A DNA stretch of 64,000 nt from a bacterium (GTDB taxonomy: Bacteria; Bacteroidota; Ignavibacteria; Kapaibacteriales; UBA7675), in NCBI GenBank assembly GCA_030430495.1, contig JAUIKM010000003.1, forward strand, positions 62,001-126,000, read 5' to 3'. A program made the position numbers and the translations under genes. A model generated the notes under the pieces. It made no database searches. It worked only from the letters and a program-made list of their open reading frames with translations, and had not been told where the DNA came from. Of this stretch, positions 1 through 10,060 are shown piece after piece (position 1 is the first letter of the stretch; every line of letters starts with the position of its first letter).

Positions 1-567
1 GGCATCCCGGACGAATTGGTTGCGTGACAGACATTCGAGCAATCCATCACGATATCCGGCAAGATTGTCACTCGGCTATTTTTTTTCGAAAGATGATTTT
101 TTGTTTTGCTGTGCATTTGAGAATGTTGTACCTTCAATCACTGCTATACTACTACGATTGGAAGTGCGACGGAAATGTTCATGCCACGACCAATGTTTGG
201 ATTCTCCAAGGTAATTGAGATCAACTACCAGTAGAAGTATTACCATATTCAGACCACCCTGTCCTGATCAGACGGCAATCAGTTGTCAGCCCAAATTGTT
301 GCTGGTGGATTACACGGAATCTGGTTCAGAAAACCGATCAACACTTACTACTGCCATTTGTTGATTCTCTGCGCTGATTCAATCAGATACATGTCGAGCA
401 ATTGCCATACATGTAGCATAGATCGTTGTTAACATTTTGTTAAACAGCAATCTATCCCAACATGTCGGCCGCCATCCAGGAGTGATGGGGGTTAACACGG
501 CTCTGCCGGCACTGTAGTTCAGCGACCAGATTTTACTTTTTCAAACTCACGAACAAACAAAGATAAA
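1..567. other. Non-coding leader upstream of the giant-protein operon
   Basis: This stretch is AT-richer than the genes that follow, and I see no convincing coding sequence in it. The two overlapping short frames at 20-218 have no ribosome binding site, no recognisable motif and no codon bias. The last 150 bases hold several TTAAC/TTAAA motifs. Only a weak purine stretch, not a clear Shine-Dalgarno, precedes the ATG at 568, which is common in Bacteroidota. It presumably carries the promoter for the operon starting at 568, but I could not identify a good TAnnTTTG box. Confidence 0.4.
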
Positions 568-2604
568 ATGGCAAATACACCAGAGTTGACAACGACCGTA
601 ACAGATGCCGCCGGCGCAGCCGTCATTCACATTGACAGTGCATCAGAAAGCAGTGCAACAGACAATAAATTGATCATTTCGATAAGCAATCGAACCAACA
701 ATGAAATTACGATTGACAAGCTGACCGGCGAGGCTTCCTCCAGCAATTACAACGTCATGTTTAAATTGCCGAACAGCAAACTGTACTTTTACCACGCTCC
801 TGATGTAGACGCATCAACAGCCCCCGGCAACTGGAGTCTGGCGACTGCGCCGGGAACGGACGGAGGATGGATCGATACGATATATCTGGCCAATGCCGAG
901 TCGAGCATCCTCAATCCCATGGGGCAAGCCGGCGACACTCTGACGCTGGTCATCAACTACAGCGACATCGTACCGAATGATCCCAAGTCGCTGAACATAC
1001 TCGTGGAAGTCGCCTATGAGAATTTCACCGATTCGTCCGGAACGCCGGTCAGTGGGACCGCACCGACGCAATCCATGGTGCTGATGGCCAACGCCGGCCG
1101 ACCATCGCCATTGATCGGAGAATTCGTCGGAGCGCGAACTGTCCTGAACGACGGCAGCACACAACACCAACTGACACTTCGCCTGCTTAACACTTCTCTG
1201 GACCCGGTTCAATTGCTTGTGCCGCCGTCGGGCGAACCAACGCAAAGCTACATCGAAGTGATTCTGCCGATTTCTGATGAGCAGCAAGACGAGCTGTGGG
1301 CGCTGTGCAACACCAGCGCATGGGATTTAATTCAGGTAGCCCTGAGCGGCAGTGCTTCCGCGGGTTGGCAAGTAAACAAAAGCGCCACGACGGCGGGATC
1401 GATAAAACTGGAACCAGACATTACAATGACGACGAATATTCCGACAGACGGCGTCATTGAACTTCAACTCAGCAATGTAGTTTCCGGCCTGGCTCCCGGC
1501 ATCGTTCAGGTACAGGTCGCGCTGCATCGTTTTGCGATAATTGGCACGCAGGCCTTCGGAGCTACCCTGGAGAAAACACCGCTGGTTTACAATAGCAGTC
1601 CGGGAAGCGGAATGACTCTGGCTGCCGGGTCGCTTGGTTTGCAAAGCGCACTGGTTGTTTCGGGTGACAGCGACGACATCCTGACGCACATCGTCCAATC
1701 GGGAGCCGGCTATGCCTTGCAGGTCGACGGTGGCAACGTACAGTTAAGCAGTGATATTACAGCGGCAGGCAATGCCAATATCAGCGGCAGTCTGACAGCC
1801 GGCAGCGCCAATGTTTCCGGCAATGTGACAGCCGGCAGCGCCAATGTCTCCGGCAACCTTGCAGCCGGCAGCGCCAATGTTAATGGCAATCTTACGGCCG
1901 ACAGCGCAAACGTTTATGGGGATGTAACGGCCAATAACGCCCATGCTGCCGGTACTCTTACCGCAGGCAGCGCCAATGTCTCCGGCAACCTTGCGGCAGG
2001 CAGCGCCAATGTTAATGGCAATCTTACGGCGCAAACCGCCTCCCTGAGCAGCGGAATGGATGCCGATGGTTACGTCCTGTTCTGCCGGACGCCGGATTAC
2101 TCTTCGGGGACTGTCAGCATAGGTTCACCAACACCTTCCGGCAATACTATGTTAAGGGTGGTCAATAATCAGAGCACTGGTTATGCCGTAATAATCGAAG
2201 CGCCCGGTTTATCCTCGGGCAACAACTGGTGGGCGCTCAGTGTCACCGGAGATTGCATTAACAGCAGCGGTTCCTGGTACAGGTTTTCCGACATCAATCT
2301 CAAGAAGCAGGTGGAACCCTTTGCGGACGGATTGAACTGCATACTCAAGATCGATCCCATCAGTTTCCGCTACAAAGATGAAGCTGAACTTGGTGCGGGC
2401 AAGCACGTTGGACTTTCCGCCCAGGAAGTTAACAAGATCGCACCCTACATGATGGGTAAATCCAGGCTGAAAGCCGACAGTGAAAAAGAGTATCTGGCCA
2501 TGGATCCCGGACCGTTGACCTACATGCTGATCAACGCCGTCAAGGAATTGCACGCGGAGATAGAAACCCTGAAATCAAAAATCGACCACCTTGAAAAACG
2601 TTAA
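568..2604 (+). CDS. Fibre-like protein with decapeptide repeats and C-terminal S74 intramolecular chaperone
   Basis: 678 aa, no signal peptide. The N-terminal part (about residues 1-390) is beta-rich and unrecognised. Residues about 395-490 are ten-residue repeats of the type GSANVSGNLT, as in trimeric beta-helical fibres. The C-terminus from about residue 573 begins SDINLKKQVEPF, followed by a tyrosine-containing FRYKDEAELG segment and a VGLSAQEV segment. That is the signature of the peptidase S74 / endosialidase chaperone domain, which trimerises phage tail spikes and then cleaves itself off before the Ser-Asp pair. A terminal coiled coil (about 650-678) fits trimerisation. It starts the five-gene run, with 59 bp to the next gene. 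The S74 call rests on clear motifs. The biological role is open: phage fibre, injection-system fibre or self-assembling surface structure. Confidence 0.85.
   Translation: MANTPELTTTVTDAAGAAVIHIDSASESSATDNKLIISISNRTNNEITIDKLTGEASSSNYNVMFKLPNSKLYFYHAPDVDASTAPGNWSLATAPGTDGGWIDTIYLANAESSILNPMGQAGDTLTLVINYSDIVPNDPKSLNILVEVAYENFTDSSGTPVSGTAPTQSMVLMANAGRPSPLIGEFVGARTVLNDGSTQHQLTLRLLNTSLDPVQLLVPPSGEPTQSYIEVILPISDEQQDELWALCNTSAWDLIQVALSGSASAGWQVNKSATTAGSIKLEPDITMTTNIPTDGVIELQLSNVVSGLAPGIVQVQVALHRFAIIGTQAFGATLEKTPLVYNSSPGSGMTLAAGSLGLQSALVVSGDSDDILTHIVQSGAGYALQVDGGNVQLSSDITAAGNANISGSLTAGSANVSGNVTAGSANVSGNLAAGSANVNGNLTADSANVYGDVTANNAHAAGTLTAGSANVSGNLAAGSANVNGNLTAQTASLSSGMDADGYVLFCRTPDYSSGTVSIGSPTPSGNTMLRVVNNQSTGYAVIIEAPGLSSGNNWWALSVTGDCINSSGSWYRFSDINLKKQVEPFADGLNCILKIDPISFRYKDEAELGAGKHVGLSAQEVNKIAPYMMGKSRLKADSEKEYLAMDPGPLTYMLINAVKELHAEIETLKSKIDHLEKR
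1762..2040 (+). repeat. Degenerate 30-bp tandem repeats coding for decapeptide fibre repeats
   Basis: About nine 30-bp units encode variants of GSANVSGNLT. The block around 1842-1900 recurs almost identically about 132 bp later (about 1974-2032), suggesting internal duplication. The reading frame is open throughout, so the repeat is protein architecture rather than a mobile sequence. Confidence 0.8.
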
Positions 2605-2663
2605 TGCGCGATCATCGCCACTTAACTACCTGCCTATAGTAACCTGATCGGAACGCATATTCA

Positions 2664-5600
2664 ATGAGCGACATACTACTGGTCCCGCTGGACTTAACAG
2701 CGATGCAAACGGACGGAACGACAAAACTGGCCGCACCGCTGGCTGATTTCACCAGGCTGCCATACTATTCATATGATCCACCGGCGGAAGAATCTACCGA
2801 GTCGCAGGAAGCGGAAGGCCAACCTCCTCCTCCCCCGCCGCCGTCGGGAAGCGGCGTCAACGGCGATCAGGCCTTTTTAAGCGACACCGTGTTTCGCGCG
2901 CCCAATCCCGCCCATGACGGTTCCAACGACACCTGGACGCCGCCCGCGGGTTTGCATCTGCACTGGACTCTTCCGCGTGCGCTGACCACGCGGCGCAAAG
3001 ATCCGGCCGGCGGCGACGAAGCCCGATTTCCGCAGACGCCCAACCGTTGGATGATTGTACTTTCAACAAAAAGCGGCGGCGACTGGTCGGAACAGGATGC
3101 CTGGATCATTGAAAGCGACTTTCTGTATCCCGACCCCAAAATGAACCCATTGCCCTGCGGCGTCGAGGCCATTTCATTTCCAGTCGCACCGCCGGAAGCA
3201 TTGAAACAGTTGTTGAATACACCTGTTTCGCCGCCGGAAGACGATGCCACGGCGCAGGACCTGGCCGACTACCCCTTCATGTACCAGGCGCCCTTCCGAT
3301 GCATGGGCAGAAAGACTCAACTGACAACCTGGACAAACGACAGCGAAACAAACGAGTATTTACCTCAGTTCAATCCGGCCGGTCTGACCGCCGTCGGCTA
3401 CGGCCATCCGCTCTTTGCCGCCGTGTATTCCAATTGTTTTAGTGTCTTTGGTTTTCACGATGACTTAAACAACGCAACATTCCCACGGCGCTACGATCTG
3501 ATTGGATGGTACGAGGATGCGGACAGCGACTGCCTGGCACTGTTCCAGAATCTGACAGCGGGTATGACCGCCTGGGATGCGTTAAAAGCCGAATACAACT
3601 GGACCAGCAACGACGTCGAGGGGAACCTCCCCAGCCTAAGTGTCTATTACTCCAGGTTGGAATTGGACGCGGCACTGAGCGGCAGCCTTCCATCCGATAG
3701 CGCATCGCTCACGGTCGGCAATACGGCGACTGAAGCTCTCTCGGCTTATCTGGCGCAATCGCTTCAGACCGTGGGCGCCGACCAGATTGTGGCGGAAGAA
3801 CAGTTGGAGGCAATGGGCCTGAAACCTCAACTGGAAGGTGAAAACATCGACCTGGGCGCAAAGTTTAAATCAGCCCGCCACACAAAGGGATTTAACACAT
3901 TGCACGGCGGCAGTCTGTGGTCGGTCAGAGCCAGAAACAGCGCCACTTCGGCGCAGGCGCCCAGCCAGGATCAAAATGCGCAGGTGACTCTGCCGGACAG
4001 TCTGGCGCAGCTGCTGAACAATGTCAATGTTCTACAGGCCGCGTATGATGACTCATGGGACAATATCAACTCTCTGCGACGACGAGCATTTACGGATTGG
4101 TACCGACTCGAATTTAAACGTGTGGCCGAGCCCGGCGTCGACCCGCAATTGCCTTCGCTCAACGACATCCTGGCCTACTCCCGGGACAGTGTGTTAACCC
4201 CCTTGCAGGAACGCGCGGCCGACACAGGACAAATAAGCTATACGCTTGATGCCGATGGCAACGCGGGCGTCAGTGCGGAAGACAGCATCGAGGCATACGA
4301 TCTGACCGTTCAATTCAGCATAGCGCAGCAATTGCTGAATGCCGTCACCGAGTTAAGTCAGAAGTTGGTTCTGTACAACTCCGGCGCAGGCGCCAAAGCC
4401 GCCAACCTGGAGTACTACATGATTCGCAAGGGCGCTCCGCGGTTTTACACGCCGACGGATCCCGCAGTTCTGCTGGATGGCGATGCCCTGGCCCGGACAG
4501 CACCGCTCGGTTCAGACGGCGCGCTCGAATGCGGCCTGTGTACAGTGACTAACCCGGACAATTCCCTGACGGAAAACCTGCGCAACAATGGTCCGGCTTC
4601 AGCCGTTTTCACGAGCATTCGCAGCGCGATCGACACGATATTCCAGAACAACGGCCCCGGCTACAACATTCAATCGGCGCCCCCCTGGCAACCAATAGCC
4701 CTGGAATGGTCTACGCAGGTGTGGCCCGAAAAGCGCAACACGGCTACGGGTCTCTCCGGCGAAGGCATTCAATACAACACCGACTACACTACGGGAACGT
4801 ATGAACTGGATGTCGATGCGGCCGACCTGAAAATCAAAACAAAACCCTATGGGCTTGCCAACGCGGAAGCGCCCTATGACTACACCGGCAGAGTTGTTCT
4901 GCTTTCACATGCTCCCTTGAGCCTGCAAAACTCGATTCAAAACTACCTGTTGCCGCTGACCTTGTTTGACCTGAAACTGGGCGGCACAAGAGGTCAGACG
5001 GTCAGTAATGAAACCGACTACCTCTACGACATTAACCTGTTCACCTGGGCCAATACGATTTTCGACATTCCTATGCCTCCATTTGCCGCAAGTCTGCAGG
5101 ACCCGGCATCGCTGACGCCCGCAGAAATTGCGGCGCAACAGAATGAGGTAGCCGCCTGGTTAAAACAACAGTATCCGTTTGCGGAAGAAGTCAACAGCAG
5201 CGAACCGTTGAATGATCTGGCAACGCTGCTTACGGCACACCCCGACTGGATTGATTCGCGCCCCATAATCCTCGACGGCGCGGCACTGGGAGTATTCAGT
5301 TCACTCACGACTGCCGAACAGGCGCAGGATCCGGTGTTAACGGCCGTGCAGGCCTACAACACACTGGGCGGCACGTCTATACTGTCGCAATCCCTGAGCG
5401 GGTTTAACGACGCCCTGTTAACGCAGGAACGCGAGTTTCAACTGCCGGTCTGGGATTGGCGTGTCATGAACATCCCCGATGAAAAGACATATGCGCGGGA
5501 CCTGGCGGGCCACCTGGACGGCGTCTGCACCGCACCCGTGTTTGACGGAGCATTCATGCCCATTCGGTCGGGACTAATGCAGGTATCCGGTTTAACGCTT

Positions 5601-6857
5601 GTCGATTCTTTTGGTCAATATCTGGCACTGAATTACGGCGGTGCGGCCGGGACGCAAAAATCGGAGCGCATGACAATTCTCAACAACGTGGCGGCCTCCG
5701 TCGGTAATCCTTCCGACATTGCCACGACTGCTGAGAACCAGGACTACCTGTATTTGCCGCCGCGATTCGCTCAGGAAACCAGGTTGAACTTTCGCTGGCT
5801 GTCCGCCGATGCGGGAACGGCTTCCGGCGTCGGCGACGAGCAGGAAATGAACGATCACCCTGCAACCACGCCGGTTTGCGGCTGGGTGTTGCCCAACAAT
5901 CTGGATGTCAGCCTGGCAATTTATTCTGCCGAGGGTGCGGCGCTCGGTTCAATTGTGCAGAGCGTTGCCGGCGGCGCGTTTGCACTTGTTTGGCAATCCG
6001 CTCCCGGCACAAACAACTATACACCGCTGTCCGGACTGCCGAACCCTCATCTGTACGACTTTGTCAACAACATCATCACGTGGGCATCCGCCAGTCAAAA
6101 CACATGGGAGGACTTTCTCTCCGGATTAAACACTGCTCTGCAAAACATCGAACCCAAAAGTTTTGCCCAGCACCCGGCGCTTTCCCTGCTGATTGGCCGC
6201 CCCATGGCATTGCTGCGCGCCGACCTGCAGATTCAAACCAGGGGGTATCCCGACGTAGATCAAACAGTCGCCGCTTTTCTCTATGACCACTCCAACAATC
6301 TGTTTACACGCCTGACCAATGGGTTTGACGAGGTGGTCGTTCCGGTACGACTCGGCGAGGCCAAACAACTGAACGACGGCCTGGCGGCTTACTTTGTTGA
6401 AGACGGGACGGGCGGTTTCACGTCGGGAGTAAACGGGCCCGCTCATTTTCCCGAGTCGGGTCAAAGCGGATCGGCAGCCGACACGCTCGGTTTAACATTG
6501 TCCGGCGACGCCCTGAAGCTCAGCATGTTGGTCGACCCCAGGGGATCGGTCCACGCCACCTGCGGTTTCCTTCCGGTTAAGGAAATTGCAATCCCGCCCG
6601 ACCAGTTTGCCAAAGTGTTGAGTTCGCTCTCTATTACCTTTCTGGCTTCGCCCCTCATAACGCCGCGGCAGAGTGTTCAGCATCCCCTGCCGACGGAGGC
6701 CGGCTACGGCTGGACCTGGTTCGACAAGCCGAGCGGAGTCACCTGGAATCGCGTTGCCGACATTCAGAATACATCGCGGGAGGCCGTATACCTGAAGCAA
6801 CGCATTCTGGAAGGATGGTTAAAGTTAAGTCCACATACAGAGAAAGAACTAGGCTAA
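2664..6857 (+). CDS. Very large protein of unknown function, second gene of the giant operon
   Basis: 1397 aa, no signal peptide or membrane segment. The N-terminal region has a proline run (seven prolines near residue 54) linking a short head to the rest. Conserved-looking, aromatic-rich stretches include GLHLHWTLPRALT (about residue 92), PNRWMIVLS (about 126), a WIIESDFL segment and VYSNCFSVFGFHDDL (about 252), suggesting an ordered enzyme-like or beta-rich domain in the first 300 residues. The remainder mixes helices and beta segments with no motif I can name. It ends 12 bp before the next ATG, so co-transcription is likely. Codon use and GC resemble the neighbours. I do not recognise the family; a structural role in a secreted or injected complex is inference from context only. 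Confidence 0.85.
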   Translation: MSDILLVPLDLTAMQTDGTTKLAAPLADFTRLPYYSYDPPAEESTESQEAEGQPPPPPPPSGSGVNGDQAFLSDTVFRAPNPAHDGSNDTWTPPAGLHLHWTLPRALTTRRKDPAGGDEARFPQTPNRWMIVLSTKSGGDWSEQDAWIIESDFLYPDPKMNPLPCGVEAISFPVAPPEALKQLLNTPVSPPEDDATAQDLADYPFMYQAPFRCMGRKTQLTTWTNDSETNEYLPQFNPAGLTAVGYGHPLFAAVYSNCFSVFGFHDDLNNATFPRRYDLIGWYEDADSDCLALFQNLTAGMTAWDALKAEYNWTSNDVEGNLPSLSVYYSRLELDAALSGSLPSDSASLTVGNTATEALSAYLAQSLQTVGADQIVAEEQLEAMGLKPQLEGENIDLGAKFKSARHTKGFNTLHGGSLWSVRARNSATSAQAPSQDQNAQVTLPDSLAQLLNNVNVLQAAYDDSWDNINSLRRRAFTDWYRLEFKRVAEPGVDPQLPSLNDILAYSRDSVLTPLQERAADTGQISYTLDADGNAGVSAEDSIEAYDLTVQFSIAQQLLNAVTELSQKLVLYNSGAGAKAANLEYYMIRKGAPRFYTPTDPAVLLDGDALARTAPLGSDGALECGLCTVTNPDNSLTENLRNNGPASAVFTSIRSAIDTIFQNNGPGYNIQSAPPWQPIALEWSTQVWPEKRNTATGLSGEGIQYNTDYTTGTYELDVDAADLKIKTKPYGLANAEAPYDYTGRVVLLSHAPLSLQNSIQNYLLPLTLFDLKLGGTRGQTVSNETDYLYDINLFTWANTIFDIPMPPFAASLQDPASLTPAEIAAQQNEVAAWLKQQYPFAEEVNSSEPLNDLATLLTAHPDWIDSRPIILDGAALGVFSSLTTAEQAQDPVLTAVQAYNTLGGTSILSQSLSGFNDALLTQEREFQLPVWDWRVMNIPDEKTYARDLAGHLDGVCTAPVFDGAFMPIRSGLMQVSGLTLVDSFGQYLALNYGGAAGTQKSERMTILNNVAASVGNPSDIATTAENQDYLYLPPRFAQETRLNFRWLSADAGTASGVGDEQEMNDHPATTPVCGWVLPNNLDVSLAIYSAEGAALGSIVQSVAGGAFALVWQSAPGTNNYTPLSGLPNPHLYDFVNNIITWASASQNTWEDFLSGLNTALQNIEPKSFAQHPALSLLIGRPMALLRADLQIQTRGYPDVDQTVAAFLYDHSNNLFTRLTNGFDEVVVPVRLGEAKQLNDGLAAYFVEDGTGGFTSGVNGPAHFPESGQSGSAADTLGLTLSGDALKLSMLVDPRGSVHATCGFLPVKEIAIPPDQFAKVLSSLSITFLASPLITPRQSVQHPLPTEAGYGWTWFDKPSGVTWNRVADIQNTSREAVYLKQRILEGWLKLSPHTEKELG

Positions 6858-6869
6858 AGGAATACATCA

Positions 6870-9800
6870 ATGCCCAGTAGTTTTGGCGATATTTTTACGT
6901 ACGCCGGCCCAGGCGGTCCCGACATCATTTTCAATTCGATTGCGAATTGTCAGAATTCGATGGACTGCCACACGGCCTTGCTTGAACTGTTCATGAACGC
7001 GCTAAAATTGTCAGGCAAACAATATCGCAGCGGGGCATTTGAGCCCGATCCGGCGATAACGGCAATTCCGGACGAAGCTTCACTGAACTATTTGCTTAAC
7101 CTGATTCCGGAAGATCTGCAGTATCCTGTGTCGCAGGTTATGTATGAACAATACACCGCACCGACCGACCCGGGAACGATTGGCAACAACGCCTGTTACA
7201 TCAGAACGTTTAACGACCCCGCCGCCCAGGCCGCCCTGCAGAGTGCTGTCGATGCGGTACGCGCATTCCATTACGCATACCAGTACAATGCCCTCCACGG
7301 AGTATATGCCGCCCTACCCTGGGCCGCCGGTATTCCGGCTGCAATTGCAATCACAAACCCGCAAGACCCGCCTGCCAAAGTTGATGTCACAAGCGCCATC
7401 AATGACTTGCAAACCTGGATCAGCGCACATGATCCCCAAATAGTCGCGCTGAATACATTGCATTCAAAAACCATAGCGGGCGATATTCTCACGGATGTAT
7501 TTGGCGCCGTCCCCGTTGCAAATGTATCGACTGACTTGTTTACAACGGCTCTGATCAGGCAGATAAAAAAAGAGGGTACCGAAAAGGTGACGACTGAAGA
7601 ATGGAGCGCTAATAGAGTCTTTTTTAACGATGTTCAGACAGACCTGCAGGATGTGACGACAATCTGGCACACCAATCCAACGCTGAAAATTCTTGCCGGC
7701 CGGATAAACGCCAAAAGCCCCGTTGCAATCCTGCAGAATCATTCGCAAGTAGTTGCGACTTTTGATCAAATCAGTGAGCTGTTTGGTCTTGCTCTTTCTG
7801 ATGCAACTACAGCAGCAGCGGCACGGAATCGAATCGGTATGATTTTGGATGCATTTGACGGGCACACAACCAGTAACCCCGACTACTTGTTGCTGCGTCT
7901 CCAGTCGGCCTGCGTCAGCATGGCAGAAACGTTAAACCCGGACCCTCAAACACTTGCTGCCTGGATCGACGAAATCAACCTGCCGCTTCCGACGACAATC
8001 GACTACTCGGAAATTGATGGACTCATGGAGCTGGTGGTGGATCAATTGTTACAAATACCGGTGACATTTCGCAACACAAACGTCAGTCCATTTGCATTTA
8101 CAAATTTTGATACTATTGCGCCAAAACTCTCGGGCAATGTCTTTTCACCCGGCGGCTCGGCGCACAATTCTGACGACATTTTGGTTGCCGCTGATGCAAA
8201 AGAAAACGGCACTGTATACAGTCGCCCCATTTTTGGGGTCTTCACGATTAACAATGCAGGAATTCATGAAACATACCTGAAGTACTTCAACATTGACGGC
8301 ATTCAGGACGGAACGTTTTATTTCAGTTATCCGGACGATCCACAGCGAGTTCAGCAGGATTATTTTCAGGATCCCGCGCCGGAAGACTCTTTAACATTCA
8401 ATTTTTCTGATGCGACGATCAACAATTCAAAAGTCGTTCCCGCCGGGGGTGCTGCCGGTTATCTGGCAGGTGTAGCGTACCGAACATTCAACGGAAACAG
8501 TACTTCAAACATAGTGTTTTACAATGTCATAAAAAATGTGTCAAAGTGGACAAGTCTCAATGGGAGACTACAGTACGATATACTGTACGAGACCAACTAC
8601 GCGGCACCGGACAATATTGGCATGAAAACACACCTGATCTGGTATCTGAGTTCGGGCGACCTTAACCGAACGGACAAGATTGACAATGACTGGTGCCTGT
8701 GGCATTGGCTGGCTCCTGATGATGTTAAAGAAAGGCTCCCGCAAATTCCGGAACTCCTGGGGCTGCCTGCTGAGAGAAACATCGAAAATTTCTCCGGTAG
8801 AATCGAGACTTGTATCAGACCGTCCGATAATGGATACAGCTCCGCCGTACAATATGCAATTTTGGATGAATCCGGCGGCAGCGAGATTTACGTTCTGACC
8901 AATACTCCCGGCAGCAATCTGCCGAAAACAATCGACGACGTCCTGGGTCGGGAATCCCGCAGCGATACTTCATCCACACCGCTGGCCGAACAATCACGTG
9001 CGATATTGTTTGTTTTGAATTTTCACTACTATAGAAAAATTGACACGGAAACCGGAACAGTAATTAAATGCCTGCCGGCAAACCATCGCCCGGCATCACC
9101 GGCCGATGGAACAGACGTATCGGCATCGTACCCCAACCGCCCGCCAGAATGTCAACAAGTCCTTGCAATCAACAACCCATTGTCATTCAGGCTTTCACAC
9201 AACATTTCATTTTTTAAACACATCACAAACACCGACGCACCGGCCGGAGTCAAACTACTGAACAAGGGCAACAATCTGTACCGCGCCGGAGGAAAACGTC
9301 TTGCAGCAGGCAGCGTGATGGCAAAACTGCGAAACTATATCAATACACCTCCGGACGCACCGGGCACCAACAGCTCTCTTCCGGCATCTGCCATGAGCAA
9401 TTGGGAACTGAGTCAATCGACCGATGCACGGCAGGCCTGGCAACTGCTGATCCAGTCCGACAGGGATGTAATGCCGACCGACCAGGAATGGTGTCATTTG
9501 TTGGGTCACGGCGACGGCGGAGACGAGCGTCTGGGCAACTTTGCAAGTGGAAGCTTCCACTGCAACACGGAACAACTGGCAATGGAGTCGAAGAACCGTA
9601 GAAAGATTACACAACTCGCGGCAAAAGGCGCCTATTCTTTGCGCAGCACGGCCTATTTGTTTAACGACGGGGCCGCTCTACTAAACGGCAACTACCTGAG
9701 CAGTGACAGCGCGTACAATAAAATGAAATCCCTTTATTCGACGCTGAACAAACCGAGGGCTGTGCCGCCGCCGGCCGGTAAAGCAGGAAGTGTCATGCCT

Positions 9801-10049
9801 TTTGCGGCCCTTTTCAGATACAAGATGTACCGGTACATGGCTGATCCGGATGCCGGCGGGGCAGTGACGCGTGCGCAGTTCGTCAAGCTGTTCGACCATA
9901 TTTTTGCGGGGCAGAGTGAATTCATGGACCTGCATCAGTTTAACATTCTTAAACACGCCGCCTGGTTTTGCCTGGCCGGGCAGTATGCATTCAGCACCTG
10001 GTACGTAGATCAGACTGAAGCGGACATGGAAATAGAAATCGGGGCATAA
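6870..10049 (+). CDS. Large protein with nuclease-like His/Asn motif, third gene of the giant operon
   Basis: 1059 aa, no signal peptide. Most of the protein is unrecognised. Near residues 873-905 it contains CHLLGHGDGGDERLGNF followed by SGSFHCNTEQLAME. The spacing of His, Gly-rich turn, Asn, His/Cys-Asn and Glu resembles the active-site stretch of DNA/RNA non-specific endonucleases and HNH-type toxins (H...GG...N...N...E). I regard this as a possible catalytic centre, not a proven one. The start is 12 bp downstream of the previous gene and the stop lies 11 bp before the next ATG. A C-terminal toxin-like domain on a long carrier would fit a secreted or injected effector, but a structural protein is equally possible. 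Confidence 0.82.
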   Translation: MPSSFGDIFTYAGPGGPDIIFNSIANCQNSMDCHTALLELFMNALKLSGKQYRSGAFEPDPAITAIPDEASLNYLLNLIPEDLQYPVSQVMYEQYTAPTDPGTIGNNACYIRTFNDPAAQAALQSAVDAVRAFHYAYQYNALHGVYAALPWAAGIPAAIAITNPQDPPAKVDVTSAINDLQTWISAHDPQIVALNTLHSKTIAGDILTDVFGAVPVANVSTDLFTTALIRQIKKEGTEKVTTEEWSANRVFFNDVQTDLQDVTTIWHTNPTLKILAGRINAKSPVAILQNHSQVVATFDQISELFGLALSDATTAAAARNRIGMILDAFDGHTTSNPDYLLLRLQSACVSMAETLNPDPQTLAAWIDEINLPLPTTIDYSEIDGLMELVVDQLLQIPVTFRNTNVSPFAFTNFDTIAPKLSGNVFSPGGSAHNSDDILVAADAKENGTVYSRPIFGVFTINNAGIHETYLKYFNIDGIQDGTFYFSYPDDPQRVQQDYFQDPAPEDSLTFNFSDATINNSKVVPAGGAAGYLAGVAYRTFNGNSTSNIVFYNVIKNVSKWTSLNGRLQYDILYETNYAAPDNIGMKTHLIWYLSSGDLNRTDKIDNDWCLWHWLAPDDVKERLPQIPELLGLPAERNIENFSGRIETCIRPSDNGYSSAVQYAILDESGGSEIYVLTNTPGSNLPKTIDDVLGRESRSDTSSTPLAEQSRAILFVLNFHYYRKIDTETGTVIKCLPANHRPASPADGTDVSASYPNRPPECQQVLAINNPLSFRLSHNISFFKHITNTDAPAGVKLLNKGNNLYRAGGKRLAAGSVMAKLRNYINTPPDAPGTNSSLPASAMSNWELSQSTDARQAWQLLIQSDRDVMPTDQEWCHLLGHGDGGDERLGNFASGSFHCNTEQLAMESKNRRKITQLAAKGAYSLRSTAYLFNDGAALLNGNYLSSDSAYNKMKSLYSTLNKPRAVPPPAGKAGSVMPFAALFRYKMYRYMADPDAGGAVTRAQFVKLFDHIFAGQSEFMDLHQFNILKHAAWFCLAGQYAFSTWYVDQTEADMEIEIGA

Positions 10050-10060
10050 AACACAATACT

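Noticed and set aside
20-218. Two overlapping 64-aa frames at the left edge
   Set aside because: Compositionally unlike the genes, no ribosome binding site and mutually overlapping.
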